Assembly (NCBI GenBank): GCA_913061325.1 | Contig: CAJXUU010000018.1 | Span: 1-34,571 of the forward strand | Length of the DNA: 34,571 nucleotides | DNA from: an uncultured Saprospirales bacterium | GTDB lineage: Bacteria > Bacteroidota > Bacteroidia > Chitinophagales > Saprospiraceae | Direction of reading: 5' to 3' | Shown here: positions 33,010 through 34,571 of the stretch, piece by piece | Layout of the letters: each line of letters starts with the position of its first letter | Position numbering within the stretch: position 1 is the first letter of the stretch | The notes under the pieces: generated by a model | What the model saw: only the letters and a program-made list of their open reading frames with translations | The model's database searches: none | What the model was told of the DNA's origin: nothing | Program-made: the position numbers and the translations under genes

Positions 33010-34134
33010 ATGAGAAATTGGATCATATGTATTTGCTTGATTATATCTGGTTGTAAAGGCGATTTGAATCAAGAAGTAAAAAGTAATAACATAAAAGTTG
33101 AGGCTTCAATATGGTCCGAATATCGAGCTTCAGAGAATCCAAAGAACAAAAGTATAGTGCTCGTATCTGGAGATGAGGAATATCGATCTGAAGAAGCGAT
33201 GCCACAACTGGCTAAAATTCTAAGTGAGAGACATGGATTTAATTGTACAGTCCTGTTTGCTCAGGACCCTAAAAAACCAGGTATTATTGATCCCAATTAT
33301 TCTTCAAATATTCCTGGCCTTGAGAAGCTTCAGAATGCTGATCTCATGATATTATTTACGAGATTTAGATCATTACCAGCTGATCAAATGAAATATATTG
33401 ATGACTTCCTTTTGTCAGGGAAACCTATCATAGGAATACGAACCTCGACGCATGCTTTTAATTTTAAAGATGCAGAACACCCTCATACACATTATGGTTA
33501 CAATTATAAAGGGCCAAAAAAGGAGTGGGAATCAGGATTTGGAAAGAAGATATTAGGAGAAACTTGGTATACTCACCACGGGCACCACAAATATCAAAGC
33601 ACTAGAGGTCTAGTTTCTAAAGATAGTAAAAGTCATCCAATTTTAAACGGCATAAAAAGTGTTGCTATTTGGGGACCAACAGATGTTTACGGGGTTAGAG
33701 AACCGATCAGTAGCGATGCAGAAATACTGGTCCGTGGTCAATCCATTGATAGAGACACAGAATATGATGAGAATGATAGAAACTATGGAATGAAAGAATC
33801 TGATCATACAATAGCAGTCAATTCGAAACACAGACAAGACAAACCAGAATTTAACCCTAATCAGGTAATGCCTCCTATCGTCTGGACTAAATCTTATCAA
33901 CTAGAAAATGGGATAAAAGGGACATCATTGACTTCCACCATAGGTGCCTCTACCGATTTGTTGGATGAAGAAGTACGACGACTATTTATTAATGGAGTCT
34001 ATTTTCTTTTAGATTTGAAAGTACCTGAGAAGGCGAATGTTGATTTGATAGGGGATTATTATCCGACAGCATTTGCATTTCATAATAATAAATATTGGGC
34101 AAAGCAGAGGTTAGTGATAAGTGAATTGGAATAG
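33010..34134 (+). CDS. ThuA-domain lipoprotein
   Basis: A 374-residue lipoprotein (lipobox IISGC, Cys15) with a ThuA-like flavodoxin-type fold: SIVLVSGDEEYRSEEAMPQL, NADLMILFTRFRSLPADQMK, FLLSGKPIIGIRTSTHAF, then a His-rich segment TWYTHHGHHKYQSTRG. ThuA was named from trehalose utilisation and resembles a glutamine amidotransferase fold, but the enzyme activity is not established. The gene follows the large fusion lipoprotein after 39 bases and is probably in the same operon. Pairings of ThuA with such heme-containing propeller proteins are common in polysaccharide- and sugar-alcohol-using bacteria. I would treat both as parts of one periplasmic sugar-oxidation route, which is an inference. 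Confidence 0.88.
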   Translation: MRNWIICICLIISGCKGDLNQEVKSNNIKVEASIWSEYRASENPKNKSIVLVSGDEEYRSEEAMPQLAKILSERHGFNCTVLFAQDPKKPGIIDPNYSSNIPGLEKLQNADLMILFTRFRSLPADQMKYIDDFLLSGKPIIGIRTSTHAFNFKDAEHPHTHYGYNYKGPKKEWESGFGKKILGETWYTHHGHHKYQSTRGLVSKDSKSHPILNGIKSVAIWGPTDVYGVREPISSDAEILVRGQSIDRDTEYDENDRNYGMKESDHTIAVNSKHRQDKPEFNPNQVMPPIVWTKSYQLENGIKGTSLTSTIGASTDLLDEEVRRLFINGVYFLLDLKVPEKANVDLIGDYYPTAFAFHNNKYWAKQRLVISELE

Positions 34135-34529
34135 GCGAAAATCTAAGTTTGCTAGGTGATGTTGAGCTTAGTAAATTTGTGTATGAAAAAATGTCAGTTA
34201 TTTTTCTGTCACCATGTTTTTTGGCTCATCAAAGTGATATCAGAGATCATTTTACATGTATAATATTCCTTATTTTATTAGGATTTACGGGAAATTAAGT
34301 TAAATTAACTATACATGAAAAAATTGTCTTAAACCAAAAGTGGTTTGGTTCGAAAAAAATGTGTTGACTGTTTTATTAATTCTAAACCTAGGTTAATATT
34401 GCTAATATTATTCAATTAGTATTTAAAGATATTATCGATCTAGTTTATCATAGTCTTATAAATTAATGATTGTTTTTAATTCACCTTATTAAACGACTCA
34501 AATATCATGAATTGCATTAAAAATAATTT
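34135..34529 (+). other. Gene-free 3' region of the contig
   Basis: About 395 bases of AT-rich sequence after the ThuA gene with no coding frame. The only structure I see is AAACCA-AAAG-TGGTTT (34331-34346), a short perfect hairpin followed by a purine-rich tail rather than a T run, so it is not a convincing terminator. The next gene is cut off by the contig end. Confidence 0.5.
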
Positions 34530-34571
34530 CTGTCTCTTATACACATCTGACGCTGCCGACGAAGAGGATAG
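34530..34571. other. Nextera P5-side adapter (non-genomic)
   Basis: Position 34530 begins the complement of the Tn5 mosaic end (CTGTCTCTTATACACATCT), followed by the read-1 tail complement GACGCTGCCGACGA (34549-34562). Then comes an i5 index complement AGAGGATA (34563-34570, S503 as I recall it) and the first base of the P5 complement. It should be trimmed. Confidence 0.98.

Noticed and set aside
34331-34346. Hairpin AAACCA-AAAG-TGGTTT after the ThuA gene
   Set aside because: The stem is short and no T tract follows; it is too far (about 200 bases) from the stop to be a confident terminator.

Overview
The window looks like a chromosomal contig from an AT-rich, gliding- or marine-type member of the Bacteroidota. 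Evidence for this is a secreted protein with a type IX secretion (T9SS) C-terminal sorting domain, many Sec and lipoprotein signals, a DUF2911 protein, promoter-like TAnnTTTG boxes, and GroES/GroEL and RadC sequences of Bacteroidota flavour. Genus cannot be fixed from the sequence. Both contig ends (1-47 and 34530-34571) are not genomic: they are untrimmed Illumina Nextera adapters with index sequences, so the biological sequence runs from 48 to 34529.

Layout. 48-4.5 kb: a secreted thioredoxin-fold protein, a decayed tandem paralogue of it with several stops and frameshifts, a small unknown protein, radC, and a composite remnant (half of a YCII-like gene joined to the tail of another gene). 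4.6-10 kb: a compact glycan-modification locus of two convergent groups. The plus group is a GT-C type membrane glycosyltransferase and a glucuronyl C5-epimerase-like protein. The minus group is a GNAT acyltransferase, a GT4 glycosyltransferase and a PAPS-dependent sulfotransferase. Together they suggest a uronate-epimerised, sulfated and perhaps acylated cell-surface glycan, which is the most interesting system here. 10.2-11.6 kb: a frameshifted peptidoglycan-binding/M15 peptidase gene and a dodecin. 12.0-14.1 kb: groES-groEL with an intergenic hairpin and a downstream terminator. 14.2-20.7 kb: two tandem GH2 beta-galactosidase paralogues, one with an ordinary Sec signal and one a lipoprotein, which differ at an active-site position.

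20.7-25.4 kb: a stress and redox block with a lipoprotein of unknown function, a thioredoxin, OxyR divergent from an ankyrin-repeat protein with a palindromic operator candidate between them, and a MATE exporter. 25.4-29.5 kb: a tandem DUF2911 protein and a 902-residue T9SS cargo protein. 29.8-34.1 kb: a two-gene lipoprotein operon. The first product is a large SGNH/beta-propeller/HEAT/cytochrome c fusion of the type common in Planctomycetes and Verrucomicrobia, and the second has a ThuA domain. A near-perfect 23-bp palindrome lies upstream of this operon.

No tRNA, rRNA, CRISPR array, insertion sequence or origin was recognised. Gene functions are read from motifs by eye; no database search was run.
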